DNA from: Megalonaias nervosa
Lineage: Eukaryota > Mollusca > Bivalvia > Unionida > Unionidae
Length of the DNA stretch: 64,000 nucleotides
Reading direction: 5' to 3'
Assembly: GCA_016617855.1 (NCBI GenBank)
Contig: JAECUM010096230.1
Coordinates: 124,001 to 188,000, forward strand
Part shown: in pieces, positions 48,525-59,705 of the stretch
Numbering within the stretch: position 1 is the first letter of the stretch
How the letters are laid out: each line of letters begins with the position of its first letter
The notes under the pieces: model-generated
What the model was told of the DNA's origin: nothing
The model's database searches: none
Seen by the model: the letters and a program-made list of their open reading frames with translations, nothing else
Translations under genes and position numbers: made by a program

Positions 48525-50180
48525 ATAATGGTCTAAGATGAACATGGATTTAAGACTAACATGTCATTACACAACATACCTTGAAATGGTCTAAGATGAA
48601 CATGGATTTAAAACTAACATGTCACTATGTCACTGCACAACATCTCCTGAAATGGTCTAAGATGAACATGGATTTAAGACTAACATGTCATTACACAACA
48701 TATCCTGAAATGGTCTAAGATGAACATGAATTTAAGACTAACATGTCATTACACAATATATCCTGAAATGGTCTAAGATGGACATGGATTTAAAACTAAC
48801 ATGTCATTACACAACATACCTTGAAATGGTCTAAGATGAACATGGATTTAAGACTAACATGTCATTACACAACATACCTTGAAATGGTTTAAGATGAACA
48901 TGGATTTAAGACTAACATGTCATCACACAACTTATCCTGAAATGTTCTAAGATGAACATGGATTTTAAGACTAACATGTCACTGCACAACATACCTTGAA
49001 ATAGTCGAAGAAGAAGATGGATTTAAGACTAACATGTCATTACACAACTTACCCTGAAATTGTCTAAGATGGACATAGATTTAAGACTAACATGTCATTA
49101 CACAACGTACCTTGAAATGGTCTAAGATGGACATGGATTTAAGATTTAAGACTAACATGTCATTACACAACGTACCTTGAAATGGTCTAAGATGGACATG
49201 GATTTAAGACTAACATGTCATTACACAACATACCTTGAAATGGTCTAAGATGGACATGGATTTAAGACTAACATGTCATTACACAACATACCTTGAAATG
49301 GTCTAAGATGAACATGGATTTAAGACTAACATGTCATTACACAACATACCTTGAAATGGTCTAAGATGGACATGGATTTAAGACTAACATGTCATTACAC
49401 AACATACCTTGAAATGGTCTAAGATGAACATGGATTTAAGACTAACATGTCACTACACAACATACCTTGAAATAGTCGAAGAAGAAGATGGATTTAAGAC
49501 TAACATGTCATTACACAACTTACCTTGAAATGGTCTAAGATGGACATGGATTTAAGACTAACATGTCATTACACAACATACCTTGAAATGGTCTAAGATG
49601 GACATGGATTTAAGACTAACATGTCATTACACAACATACCTTGAAATGGTCTAAGATGAACATGGATTTAAGACTAACATGTCACTACACAACATACCTT
49701 GAAATAGTCGAAGAAGAAGATGGATTTAAGACTAACATGTCATTACACAACTTACCTTGAAATGGTCTAAGATGGACATGGATTTAAGACTAACATGTCA
49801 TTACACAACATACCTTGAAATGGTCTAAGATGGACATGGATTTAAGACTAACATGTCATTACACAACATACCTTGAAATGGTCTAAGATGAACATGGATT
49901 TAAGACTAACATGTCATTACACAACTTACCTTGAAATAGTCGAAGAAGATGGATTTAAGACTAACATGTCATTACAAAACATACCCTGAAATGGCTGAAG
50001 GTGAACATGGATTTAAGACTAACATCTCATTGCACAACATACCTTGAAATGGCTGAAGGTGAACATAGATTTAAGAGTAACATGTCACTGCACAACATAC
50101 CTTAAAATGGTGTAACATGAATATGGGTTTAAGACTAACATGTCACTGCACAAAATATCTTGAAATGGTCTAAGATGAGT
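48525..50180. repeat. Minisatellite, 58-bp unit, about 28 copies
   Basis: Unit with TTGAAATGGTCTAAGATGGA, CATGGATTTAAGACTAACAT and GTCATTACACAACATACC. Blocks of variants (for example AATAGTCGAAGAAGAAGATG at 49005, 49475, 49705 and 49938) recur at about 230 and 470 bp spacing, showing higher-order duplication. On the gene's strand most copies contain CAAG|GTATGT, resembling a 5' splice site. Confidence 0.96.
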
Positions 50181-50559
50181 GTGGCTTTGACACAAGTACA
50201 TTCTATAGTTAAAACTAATTTTAATTATGTAAGACTTGATTGCTCTTACTGCATTGCTATTTTTATTCTTGATACTAGTCCAAGCCCAAGAAATAACTGG
50301 CAGTCTAGAATAAACAAACATGATCCCAGTCTGACACCTTAGTCCACTTCTGACAAACAGTATATCTTTCTTCTTTGGCTTGAACTGAAATTGAAGGACA
50401 TCAGAGGTGGGAGGGAGGAGGTAATTGTAGAATAATAACAGGTAAGTATTACTATTTAAAATCAGTGTTACCACCCTAAAACTACATTTTAATAGCAGTG
50501 CTACATTACCTGCTATGAATGTCATGCTGAATTTGCCAGACCAGTGGGAGGCTGATGGC
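50181..50559. other. Intron sequence, probably the 3' non-coding part of the DIRS-like relic
   Basis: Non-repetitive sequence continuing from the recombinase fragment, including AATAATAACAGGTAAGTATT near 50430. The open frame on the minus strand has no recognisable domain. Its assignment to the element is an inference. Confidence 0.4.
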
Positions 50560-52060
50560 TTCAAGAAAAGCTGTCAAAGAGAACTTACCACTACTGTCAG
50601 TGTTCTACTGCTGACTGGAGCTTGACAACTTGTTGGGCTGACACAACTGGACCCAATATCATCGCTCTGGTGCACCAATGAATGAAGGTAGAATGATAAG
50701 GTGGAGTGAGAATGTCAGGAGGCAGCTTTATGTGACATCATCCAAAGAGGAGTGATGCAAAAGGTGCAGCAATAGCCCTTACCTTATGGGTTCTGATTTT
50801 CATGAAAGAGAGAGAATGATACGCTCTTTTAATACTGTAAACATTGACATGGTGAGTGTGAACACTGACGTGGTGACTGTGAACACTGACATGGCAATTG
50901 CCAAAATATCAGAAGTGTCTTTCAAAAGGGAAAAAATACACTTATGATGACTTCTTTTTTACACTTGATTTAGATGTGGATTTAATTTAAAGCTCTGTCT
51001 GGGCAATGAAGTAATCATCCTTAGCACACATGACTGGATTTAATTTAAAGCTCTGTCTGGGCAATGAAGCAATCATCCCCAGCACACATGACTTAGAGTT
51101 TCAACAGGAACAGCAGCCAGCTGATTCTTGGCCAGAAATAACAACTTAGCCAGAAATAACAATTTGGCCAGAATTAACAACTTGGCCAGACATAACTTGG
51201 CCAGAAATAACAACTTGGCCAAAAATAACAACTTGCAAAGAAGAGAAACCAAATAGTGTCATAGCTGCCACTGAAATGTAAACAACTGTTTCCACTGGCA
51301 AAGCATGAATTCCACACCTTTCTCCTTGCTGATGCTAGGGAAAGAAAGAAGGTTGTTTTAAGGACAAGATTCTCAAAGGAAGCTTCACTCATTCGTTCAT
51401 ACAGGGGTTGAGATAGGGACCATAGAATACATGGGAGTTTCCACCTGTGCATTCATGAGCAAGAGACCGTCTGGAGGTCAAAATACATGATCAGTTCTGA
51501 ATGATGTAGGTCTGCTCCTCAAGTGAATTCCTTAATGAACTTAAAAGTGTTAATGAGTGCTGATCTATAGTACTTACCAGTGGATACTAACAATCTTTTT
51601 CTTCAAAGAAATGAGAAAAACTGCAACAGCAATTAAAGCTAGGCAGCAATTAAAGATAGACTCTACTACTTTCCTACTGCACCAATTACTGAAAATTCTA
51701 TTGCTGGCATTGTAGCCTGGAAGGTTGATTGCCTTGAAATGTGGTTCTGGAAGACAGATCATTGGATAATGAGCCAAGAGTTAAGTTGGAGGAGTGCTGT
51801 GTATGAGGGAAACTGCTGCAACAAGCAAAACCATCCTCAGCAGTAATTCCCTGGGATTGTTGACCAATAGGTCAAGGAGATCACTGAACCACAATCTCTT
51901 GGGCCACAGGAGAGCTATCAGAAATTACCCCTAAAGGTGAAAATGTACAGGTGTAAAGTCGATCTATCTTCACACTGAAGGTGTACACCACCCATGCCCT
52001 CTGGTCTCACTCTGGAGAGACATAAAGAGGACGCTTGTTATTCAGCTTCACTGCAAACAT
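50560..52060 (-). pseudogene. Degraded DIRS-like retrotransposon: RNase H end and tyrosine recombinase
   Basis: Read on the minus strand with frameshifts and stops. FAVKLNNKRPLYVSPE at about 52057 is the RNase H end. ALLWPKRLWFSDLLDLLVNN-PREL at about 51890 is the linker. PCILWSLSQPLYERMSEASF and KTTFFLSLASARRKVWNSC at 51300-51445 are the recombinase catalytic core. RTHKVRAIAAPFASL, with the H-x-x-R motif HKVR, is at 50777-50788. FYL is at about 50685, and LGPVVSAQQVV is at about 50624-50657. The order RNase H then tyrosine recombinase defines DIRS/Ngaro-type elements. Many lesions, including an 18-bp array in the middle, make it inactive. Confidence 0.75.
51125..51240. repeat. Minisatellite, 18-bp unit, about 6 copies, inside the recombinase relic
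   Basis: Copies of TTGGCCAGAAATAACAAC with small changes. It lies directly after the recombinase segment that ends near SGSYDTIW on the minus strand. Confidence 0.9.
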
Positions 52061-52124
52061 GCTTACCACTGGCCTTCCCTACAGAAGAAAAAGTGTCTGT
52101 ACTACTGATTTGTATAACATAACT

Positions 52125-54295
52125 ATACACTGATGCCCAAAGTCAAATAACTAGTTTGATGTTGTCCATAGATAACTATACAATAATGCCCATAGTTGGA
52201 TAACTATACAATGATGCCCATAGTCAGATAATGAGTTTGATGTTGCATATAGATAACTATACAACAATGCCCATAGTCAGATAACTATACAATGATTCCC
52301 ATAGATAACTATACAATGATTCCCATAGTCAGATAACTATACAATGATTCCCATAGTCAGATAACTATACAATAATGCCCATATATATAACTGTACAATG
52401 ATGCCCATAGTCAGAAAACTAGTCTGATGTTGCCCATTGTCCGATAACTATAAAATGATACCAGTCATATAACTATATAATGATGCCCATAGTCAGAAAA
52501 CTAGTCTGATGTTGCCCATTGTCAGATAACTATACCATGATGCCCATAGTCAGCTAACTATACCATGATGCCCACAGTCATATAGCTAGTCTGATGTTGC
52601 CCATTGTCAAATAACTATAAAATGATACCAGTCAGATAACTATACAATGATGTCCATAGTCAGAAAACTAGTCTGATGTTGCCCTTTGTCAGATAACTAT
52701 AAAATGATACCAGTCAGATAACTATACAATGATACCCATAGTCAGATAACTATACCATGATGCCCACAGTCCTATAACTAGTCTGATGTTGCCCATAGTC
52801 CGATAACTACGGTGGCGCTTTACAGTTTCGTATTTTGCATAGGGTTAGAATTTTAAATAAAAAGAATTTCCCCAGGCTTCCTCACTGGTTATACTGGTTA
52901 TTTAAAAAAGACCTTGTGCATCTTAGGTAGTGTTCGAAGAACCTTTAATTCCCTTTATTTTGGTGTATGATTGATGGGTGTAATATGGGTTATAGAGTAT
53001 ACAGCTTGGCCTTACTCCAGATGTGCACCTTTCAAAACAATGCTAGCTCCACTTGGTCATTTTCACTTCCTGAACTTCAGATGTAAATGTAAAAAAAAGA
53101 GCTGAAAACTTTTTTTACATTTGATATATTTGGTAATTCATTCTTGCACTTTCAGAAGCTGGTATTGTCTAGTCTGGCAAAATTAAGCTTCCCTATTTTA
53201 ATAGCTGCTAAGGACAGTGTACTTTAGACTAATTCAGGCTGATTTTCTGAGCACAAGGGAGCGTCATTTTAGTTAGCAGTGTGCTTAGATCATCTACAAT
53301 TTCCAAAAGTACAATATCCAAAGAAATGTTAGTCACATTACATCAAAGTAGCATAGAGGTATGCCAACATTCTCTCCACTGTGCATGTTCTACATGCAAA
53401 CAACTTCACCTTACATATGTCACTCTCTCAAAAGTACATAATAACTGGTGAGTACTCCCTATACAATGATGCCCATAGTCAGATAACTATACAATGATGC
53501 CCATAGTTAGATAACTATACAATGATGCCCACAGGCAGATAACTATACAATGATGCCCATAGTTAGATAACTATAAAATGATGCCCATAGGCAGATAACT
53601 ATACAATGATGCCCATAGTTAGATAACTATAAAATGATGCCCATAGGCAGATAACTATACAATGATGCCCATAGTCAGATAACTATACAATGATGCCCAT
53701 AGTTAGATAACTATACAATGATGCCCATAGTTAGATAACTATACAATGATGCCCATAGTCAGATAACTATACAATGATACCTATAGTTAGATAACTATAA
53801 AATGATGCCCATAGTTAGATAACTATAAAATGATGCCCATAAGCAGATAACTATACAATGATGCCCATAGTCAGATAACTATAAAATGATGCCCATAGTT
53901 AGATAACTATAAAATGATGCCCATAGTCAGATAACTATACAATGATGCCCATAGTTAGATAACTATAAAATGATGCCCATAGTTAGATAACTATACAATG
54001 ATGCCCATAGTCAGATAACTATACAATGATGCCCATAGTCAGATAACTATAAAATGATGCCCATAGTTAGATAACTATAAAATGATGCCCATAAGCAGAT
54101 AACTATACAATGATGCCCATAGATAACTATACAATGATGCCCATAGGCAGATAACTATACAATGATGCCCATAGTCAGATAACTATACAATGATGCCCAT
54201 AGTCAGATAACTATACAATGATGCCCATAGGCAGATAACTATACAATGATGCCCATAGTCAGAGAACTATATAATGATGCCCACTGACAACTAGT
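52125..54295. repeat. Minisatellite, about 28-31 bp unit, split by a TA-flanked element
   Basis: Copies of AGATAACTATACAATGATGC followed by CCATAGTC/TTAG. The left part (52125-52809) is diverse and carries longer variants with AACTAGTCTGATGTTGCCCA. The right part (53460-54295) is uniform, about 29 copies. The two are separated by the insertion at 52810-53459. Confidence 0.96.
52810..53459 (-). mobile_element. TA-flanked non-autonomous element, copy 2 (650 bp)
   Basis: Homologous in inverted orientation to 38516-39156. It is inserted in the 28-bp array: left flank GATAAC-TA, right flank TA-TACAATGATG. Deleting it with one TA restores the exact array unit, so a TA target duplication is shown. 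No open frame. Confidence 0.75.
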
Positions 54296-54419
54296 TTGAT
54301 GTTGCCCAGTTTGTTTAGTTTGGATGTACATGACATGTACTTAGTACAATCACAACTTTCATGTATTTCACTATGAACAATTTCTAGATATAAATACTTA
54401 TCTAGTCATCTACTTTAAA

Positions 54420-54595
54420 TGTAAGATGGCCAGTATGATTATCATGTAAGATGGTCACAATGACCATAATGTAAGATGGCCACTATGATTATCATGTAAG
54501 ATGGTCACAATGACCATAATGTAAGATGGCCACTATGACTATACTGTAAGATGGTCACTAGGACTATACTGTAAGATGGTCACTAGGACTATAAT
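54420..54595. repeat. Short array, about 30-bp unit, about 6 copies
   Basis: Copies of ATGTAAGATGGCCACTATGA with ATGGTCACNNNGACTATA variants. Confidence 0.88.
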
Positions 54596-55024
54596 TTTAC
54601 TGTGATTTTACATGAGTTCATTTCAGACTCTAGATTCCACTGTAATAATCATACATGAAAAATTGGAAAGTATATCCAATAGTGAAACATTTTATAAACT
54701 TTTTAATGAAACATTTCTAAATCTCACATTCTTTCCTACCAGTTACAGGATATATGTACTCTATCATATGACACATATACACTATGATGTGCAAGTCCCA
54801 TGTATATCAGAGAAGTATATTTTTACCAACAGGAAGGCAACTGCTTGCACATTAAACTTGAGTGTGACCACTATGGCTTGCTTTTTCGCAAATACAGGCT
54901 TGACAACAACAATGGTAAGAATTATTAGATAAGCAGCTAATGCTTTAACTGAGTAACAATCATTTTATGTCAATGTCTGGCCAATGCCACAGAGGGTGAG
55001 ACAAAATTAACAATACTTTCATAC
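54596..55024. other. Intron sequence next to E3
   Basis: Unique sequence. A 106-codon plus-strand open frame here (54612-54932) has no recognisable domain and ordinary AT-rich composition; treated as chance. Confidence 0.5.
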
Positions 55025-55186
55025 TCTGAAGTTTTCCCAGCAGGAATGATTTGCCACTGCCCCACTTGGCATACAGCCCAACGGTTATGGGTGTGTTCAG
55101 GGTCGGTTCACTCAGTATGTCTGCTAGAGCACTGCTATAAATATCATAACCCAACAAGTTTTCCCCATCATTGGCATTCAGCTTCC
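55025..55186 (-). CDS. KIDINS220: KIDINS220 exon E3: start of the KAP NTPase, Walker A
   Basis: This 162-nt exon has acceptor ttttattttgcag and donor CTTCAGA|GTATGA. It completes an Arg codon from E2 and codes residues 94-146. [20 protein letters not shown] followed by [20 protein letters not shown] is almost identical to vertebrate Kidins220. The P-loop is WGSGKS with Lys 138 as the nucleotide-binding lysine. In KAP NTPases the chain between this P-loop and Walker B is interrupted by membrane segments, here in E4, E5 and E7. The donor GTATGA is slightly weak but is the only one that keeps frame with E4, giving KLQNEMKSF against KLEDEMKTF. Confidence 0.97.
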
Positions 55187-55690
55187 CTGCAAAATAAAAC
55201 CATTAGTTACTCTATTTATACAGCAGGCACGTAAATCACTTATCTAATGGTTGCAGTTACATGCAAATATCATGGATGAAGTCAAGTGTAAATTATGTTT
55301 CTCAGAGAATATTTACCCAGTCACATTAAGTTAGGAAATACACTGCACTACTTCCCAAATTCAGCAATCATGGAAAGATGAAAATGTCATCTTTCATGTC
55401 TACATAACATAGACAAAGGGGAAAAACTCTTCCTCACCCACCCCACATGACACAGCTAAATGGCTACCATACAACTAGATGTTTACCAGTTTAAACTGAG
55501 TGATACATCAATGAGGATGCTGGCATTTGTAAGAATGGGCAGGTATGCTTATTAATACTGTGATCCAATAAGTATTCTCCAAGGAATATAATTTAACAAA
55601 GGCTTTACTTTCTCTGTTGAACACATTTGCCATCACATGAGCATTAGGAGAATGAGTAAAAGAAGGAAATGCACGAGCATCCTACATTTA
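55187..55690. other. Intron E2-E3, left part
   Basis: Unique sequence without array, exon or element. Confidence 0.6.
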
Positions 55691-56285
55691 CCATGGAGAC
55701 CATTAATGGAAAGAATGGCTGAATTCCCTGTATGAAATATAAATCACCACCCCACCCCCTTTACCATAGAAACCATTAAAGGAAAGATTGGCTGGATTCC
55801 CTGCATTAAATATAAACTGCTCTCCTTTACCATGGAAACCATTAAAGGAAAGAATGGCTGGATTCCCTGCATGAAATATAAACTATTCTCCTTTACTATG
55901 GAAACCTTTAGAGGAAAGAATGGCTGGATTCCCTGTATGAAATATAAACTGATCTCCTTTACCATGGAAACCAAAAGAGGAAAGAATGGCTAGATTCACT
56001 GTATGAAATATAAACTACACTCCTTTACCAAGGTATCCATTAAACGAAAGAGTGGTTGGATTCCCTGTATGAAATGTAAACTGCTCTCCTTTACCATGGA
56101 AACTATTAAAGGAAAGAATGCTGGATTTTGTGTAAGAAATATAAACAGCTCTCCTTGAACATGGATGCCCTCTGAGCAAACAATGGCTAGATTCCCTATA
56201 TGAAATATAAACCACTCTTCTTAACCATGGACACCTTTGAGGGAAGAATGGCTGGATTCCCTGTATGAAATTAAACTGCTCTCAT
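55690..56285. repeat. Minisatellite, about 66-bp unit, about 9 copies
   Basis: Copies of a unit with GGATTCCCTGTATGAAATAT, AAACTGCTCTCCTTTACCAT and GGAAACCATTAAAGGAAAGA. Its length, a multiple of 3, yields a repetitive minus-strand open frame (MVSMVKE...YFMQGIQPFFPL). Confidence 0.93.
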
Positions 56286-56499
56286 AACACAATAAGAGCA
56301 CAATCAACAGACATGTAAACCATGACAAGTTTCTGGAAAGGGAGATTTTGTTATCAAGCAAAAAATTACAGATAAATCCAGCTAAATTGCTGAATAGCCA
56401 TGAGGTGGTGGTGCCAATGTCAAACTGGTCTGGCAGTCATCTGGGATGCAGCCAGTGGACCTACTAGAGCCAATTCTTGTTTTCGTGAAGCTAGATCAT

Positions 56500-57325
56500 G
56501 CATAAGAAAGCTTGAGATGGTTGATTGCAATGAGCAAGGACATACACGGGTAAACATCCAGCTGATGGGTATCCACCTAGCAATGGCAAGGACATACACA
56601 GGTAAACATCTAGTTGATGGGTAGCCACCTAGCAATGGCAAGGACATACACAGGTAAACATCTAGTTGATGGGTAGCCACCTAGCAATGGCAAGGACATA
56701 CACAGGTAAACGTCTAGTTGATGGGTATCCACCTAGCAATGGCAAGGACATACACAGGTAAACATCTAGTTGATGGGTATCCACATAGCAATGGCAAGGA
56801 CATACACAGGTAAACATCTAGTTGATGGGTATCCACATAGCAATGGCAAGGACATACACAGCTAAACATCTAGTTGATGGGTAGCCACCTAGCAATGGCA
56901 AGGACATACACAGGTAAACATCCAGCTGATGGGTATCCACCTAGCAATGGCAAGAACATACACAGGTAAACATCTAGTTGATGGGTATCCACCTAGCAAT
57001 GGCAAGGACATACACAGGTAAACATCTAGTTGATGGGTAGCTGCCTAGAGATGGCAAAGACATACACAGGTAGATATCTAGTTGATGGGTAGCTGCCTAG
57101 AGATGGCAAGAACACAGGTAAACATCCATTTGATGGGTAGCCACCTAGCGATGGCAAGGATGTACACAAGTACACATCCATTTGATGGGCAGTTGCCTAG
57201 TAATGGCAAGGACATTCACAGGTAAACATGCAGTTAATGGGTAGCTGCCTAGCGATGGCAAGAACATACACAGATAAACATCCAGTTGATGGGTAGCTGC
57301 CTAGTGATGGTAAGGGTATGTAATG
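56500..57325. repeat. Minisatellite, about 52-bp unit, about 16 copies
   Basis: Copies of a unit with GCAAGGACATACACAGGTAA, ACATCTAGTTGATGGGTAGC and CACCTAGCAATG. The right-hand copies (57040-57320) are more diverged (GCTGCCTAGAGATGG). Confidence 0.95.
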
Positions 57326-58209
57326 AGCAAGAGCTGTTTTCTGTTCATGCATATGTTATCTGGATGGGACAGAATGAATTTTCATAATTCAAGGATTGCT
57401 AGATTTGATGAGGTAACGGATTTCATTTCCTAATGTTAAGGTGATTGGGATTTGTAGTCAACAGAGAAAGAATCTTAAAAGCTCTTCTAAATCAAATTTT
57501 TAACATTAAGAGTCCTACTACAAGCGTATGGTCAATTTATGCTACTGAATATTTCAGAATCCCATCTTTCTACACTGAAAAGGTATTATATCATACAAAT
57601 TTTAAAAATATTTGCCTTGTTTAAGGTAGATTTGAATTTTGTAACAAATAAAATGTTTAACTGATACTGTTTTAATACCTGGATGAATTTTGTAAATTTG
57701 GATTGAGCATTTTTGTCAACATTTACTACAAAAATGGAATATTTTCTGTACTGCAAATAGATAAAGAAGATTACAAATGATATAATGAGCATTTATTTTT
57801 CAGAATACAACCTATGAAACACATTGGTATCCACCTGCCACATCTTAATTGGCTTACTCATGTTTTTGTCCAGCTGAATGACTGAACATTTATTTAGTCC
57901 TTGAATTTCTTCATAATTATTATTTTAGTTCAAATTTAAAGAATAGGCAATTTTATAAACAGTGAAAAGATCTTGAAAAAAGACAAGCCAAACAAAGTCA
58001 CAAAAGAGCTTGGGATCAGATCATAGTGACACTGTAAATGGTGCATTCTTCTATGTATGGAAAGATCTATGGAGAATCCAAAGTATGAAAGCAAAATACC
58101 CTACTATGGGTAAAAGGTGTGGCTTTTTTACATATTACATAAAATAATATCAAAAAAAAAGGGGCAGAGGGACACTAGCAGATGTTATATCTATCACCAA
58201 GATACTTAC
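57326..58209. other. Unique AT-rich intron sequence next to E2
   Basis: No exon, repeat array or element recognised. Confidence 0.6.
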
Positions 58210-58387
58210 TGTGTCCATGAATTTGTGCTAAGATTTGGTTTTGGTGGAAGGCATCAATGCTGTATGGTGTTTCTCCAGCCTTGTTTGGCTTGTACAGCAG
58301 GCGACTATTACGTGGGTTCCGTAACAACAACTCTGTGATTCTCTTACTTCTTGCTCGCAGAGAGATGTGCAGTGCTGTATCTCCCTT
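58210..58387 (-). CDS. KIDINS220: KIDINS220 exon E2: last ankyrin repeat and linker to the KAP domain
   Basis: This 178-nt exon has acceptor tgattctttcag and donor GGACACA|GTAAGT. It codes residues 34-92: [20 protein letters not shown] opens a final ankyrin-type repeat (GDTxLHIS), followed by [20 protein letters not shown] and [20 protein letters not shown]. This aligns without gaps to the vertebrate block [25 protein letters not shown]...[17 protein letters not shown]. The region joins the cytoplasmic ankyrin domain to the NTPase. The exon begins in phase 0 and gives one base to E3. Its acceptor and first bases are repeated in the array immediately upstream. Confidence 0.96.
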
Positions 58388-58925
58388 CTGAAAGAATCAG
58401 ATATAATACAGCGTATACTGTATCATCTTCCTTCTGAGACAATCAAATCTAATACAGTGCATACTATATTTATACTAAAGTTGACTGGCCCTCCTGAAAG
58501 AATCAAATTTAATACACTGTATATTATATTTATACTGAAGTTTATTGGATCTCCCTCCTGAAAAAGCAAATCTAATAAAATGTCTACCAGGGTCGACAAC
58601 CTACGGCATGCATACCACATCAAGAGGTTTTGTGTGGCATGCGAAGGGCAGCCAAAAATCTTGATTTTAACAATGTTATTCTCTTACTAGTGGCACGTGC
58701 TTATTCATTTTGTAATTAATCCGGAAAAAAGTGGCGTGCTATGTAAAAAAGGCTCCCAACCTCTGACGTATACTGTATTTATACTAAAGTTCACTACATC
58801 TCCGTCCTGAAAGAATCCAATTTAATACAGTGTATACTATATTTATACTGAAGTTTACTGGATCTCCCTCCTGAAAGAATCAAACCTAATACTGTGTATA
58901 ATATATTTCTACTCAATTTCTAGTC
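58388..58925. repeat. Minisatellite, about 64-bp unit containing the E2 splice acceptor
   Basis: About six copies of a unit with CTCCCTCCTGAAAGAATCAA, ATCTAATACAGTGTATACTA and TATTTATACTGAAGTTTACT. On the gene's strand each reads ATTCTTTCAG followed by GAGGGAGATCC, matching the true E2 junction (ATTCTTTCAG then AAGGGAGATAC). Acceptor-like AGs occur near 58434, 58492, 58557, 58806 and 58871. A 178-bp insertion splits the array. Confidence 0.9.
58588..58765. mobile_element. Small hAT-like non-autonomous element (178 bp)
   Basis: It begins CAGGGTCGACAACCTACGGC and ends with AGGCTCCCAACCTCTG, an imperfect inverted repeat resembling the CAGGGGTCGGCAACC ends of hAT elements. Flanks ATGTCTAC (58580-58587) and ACGTATAC (58766-58773) match at 6 of 8 positions, fitting a decayed 8-bp duplication. 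The array reads through normally on both sides. Confidence 0.7.
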
Positions 58926-59269
58926 AAGTTTACTGGATCACAGCCTCAGAAAAATTCTGGAGCATAATAACAACGGTTAGTGGACCAAAAAGAACCTTAT
59001 AAATGATATACCTTGAAATAAAAAAGGACTGATTTTTTAAAAATTTCCTCTTGTGTCTAGTAGGTGCTCTAACATCTACTCTCCATGTAATTTAGAGTTC
59101 ACATCTAATAACTACATGAAATGATGGATACCTCAATGCTCTTGCCTCTGGACAAACTTTGTGGACTACTACAGTTATACATGGGCTAATGGGTCCAGAA
59201 ACACAATTCTGGTCAATCTACCCCAACAACCTGTCTAATTTTGTCAGTATATGCATAATATGAACTTAC
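58926..59269. other. Intron E1-E2, right part
   Basis: Unique sequence without recognised features. Confidence 0.6.
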
Positions 59270-59368
59270 TTTATCTACAGCAGACACTCTGGCCCCTTTG
59301 TCCAGAAACAGACGAACACACAGTTCATTTCTGCTCCTGACAGCTCTCAAGAGTGGTGTGTCACCATC
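59270..59368 (-). CDS. KIDINS220: KIDINS220 exon E1 of the window: one ankyrin repeat
   Basis: A 99-nt exon coding exactly 33 residues, the length of one ankyrin repeat, phase 0 at both ends; acceptor gcaacatttcag, donor GATAAA|GTAAGT. It reads DGDTPLLRAVRSRNELCVRL and then FLDKGARVSAVDK, with the ankyrin signature DGxTPLxxAVxxxxxxxVxLLLxxGAxxxxxD. Vertebrate Kidins220 has DGDTPLIRATKMRN...LLLDKGAKVSAVDK at the corresponding place, just before the last repeat. The ankyrin domain faces the cytoplasm. The earlier repeats should lie to the right of the window. Confidence 0.96.
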
Positions 59369-59670
59369 CTGAAATGTTGCAGATATAAATATCAAAGCAA
59401 CACAACATAAAAAAAAACAAACAATAGCAATACCAATAATAAGAATAAACATAATAATTGCTAGCAGGTTTGTAAAACACATATCTCCACACTCTATACT
59501 TTGTTCTGCACCCCCACCAAAGGATATGTGTCTCTAGAGTCAAGTTCCAGAGGGGTAAGATAGACCCTGAGGCCCTTTTACTTTTGTATTTTATGACAAG
59601 CAGTTGTATACATGGTTAGACAGTGGAAATATTCATGATTTCCAAGCCAGAACCCAGGTGCAAAGTCCAT
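59369..59670. other. Intron sequence upstream of E1
   Basis: Unique sequence without recognised features. Confidence 0.6.
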
Positions 59671-59671
59671 G

Positions 59672-59705
<34 letters not shown>

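Noticed and set aside
50085..50564. 159-codon minus-strand frame
   Set aside because: It begins at the end of the tyrosine-recombinase relic, runs into the 58-bp array, and contains no recognisable domain; probably non-coding tail of the element.
54612..54932. 106-codon plus-strand frame near E3
   Set aside because: AT-rich composition, no domain, no splice or promoter context; best explained by chance.
59213..59482. Transmembrane-looking start (LAIIMFILIIGIAIVCFFLCC) in front of the E1 ankyrin frame
   Set aside because: It is translated intron: it overlaps the E1 acceptor region in another order and the exon boundaries are clear at 59368 and 59270.
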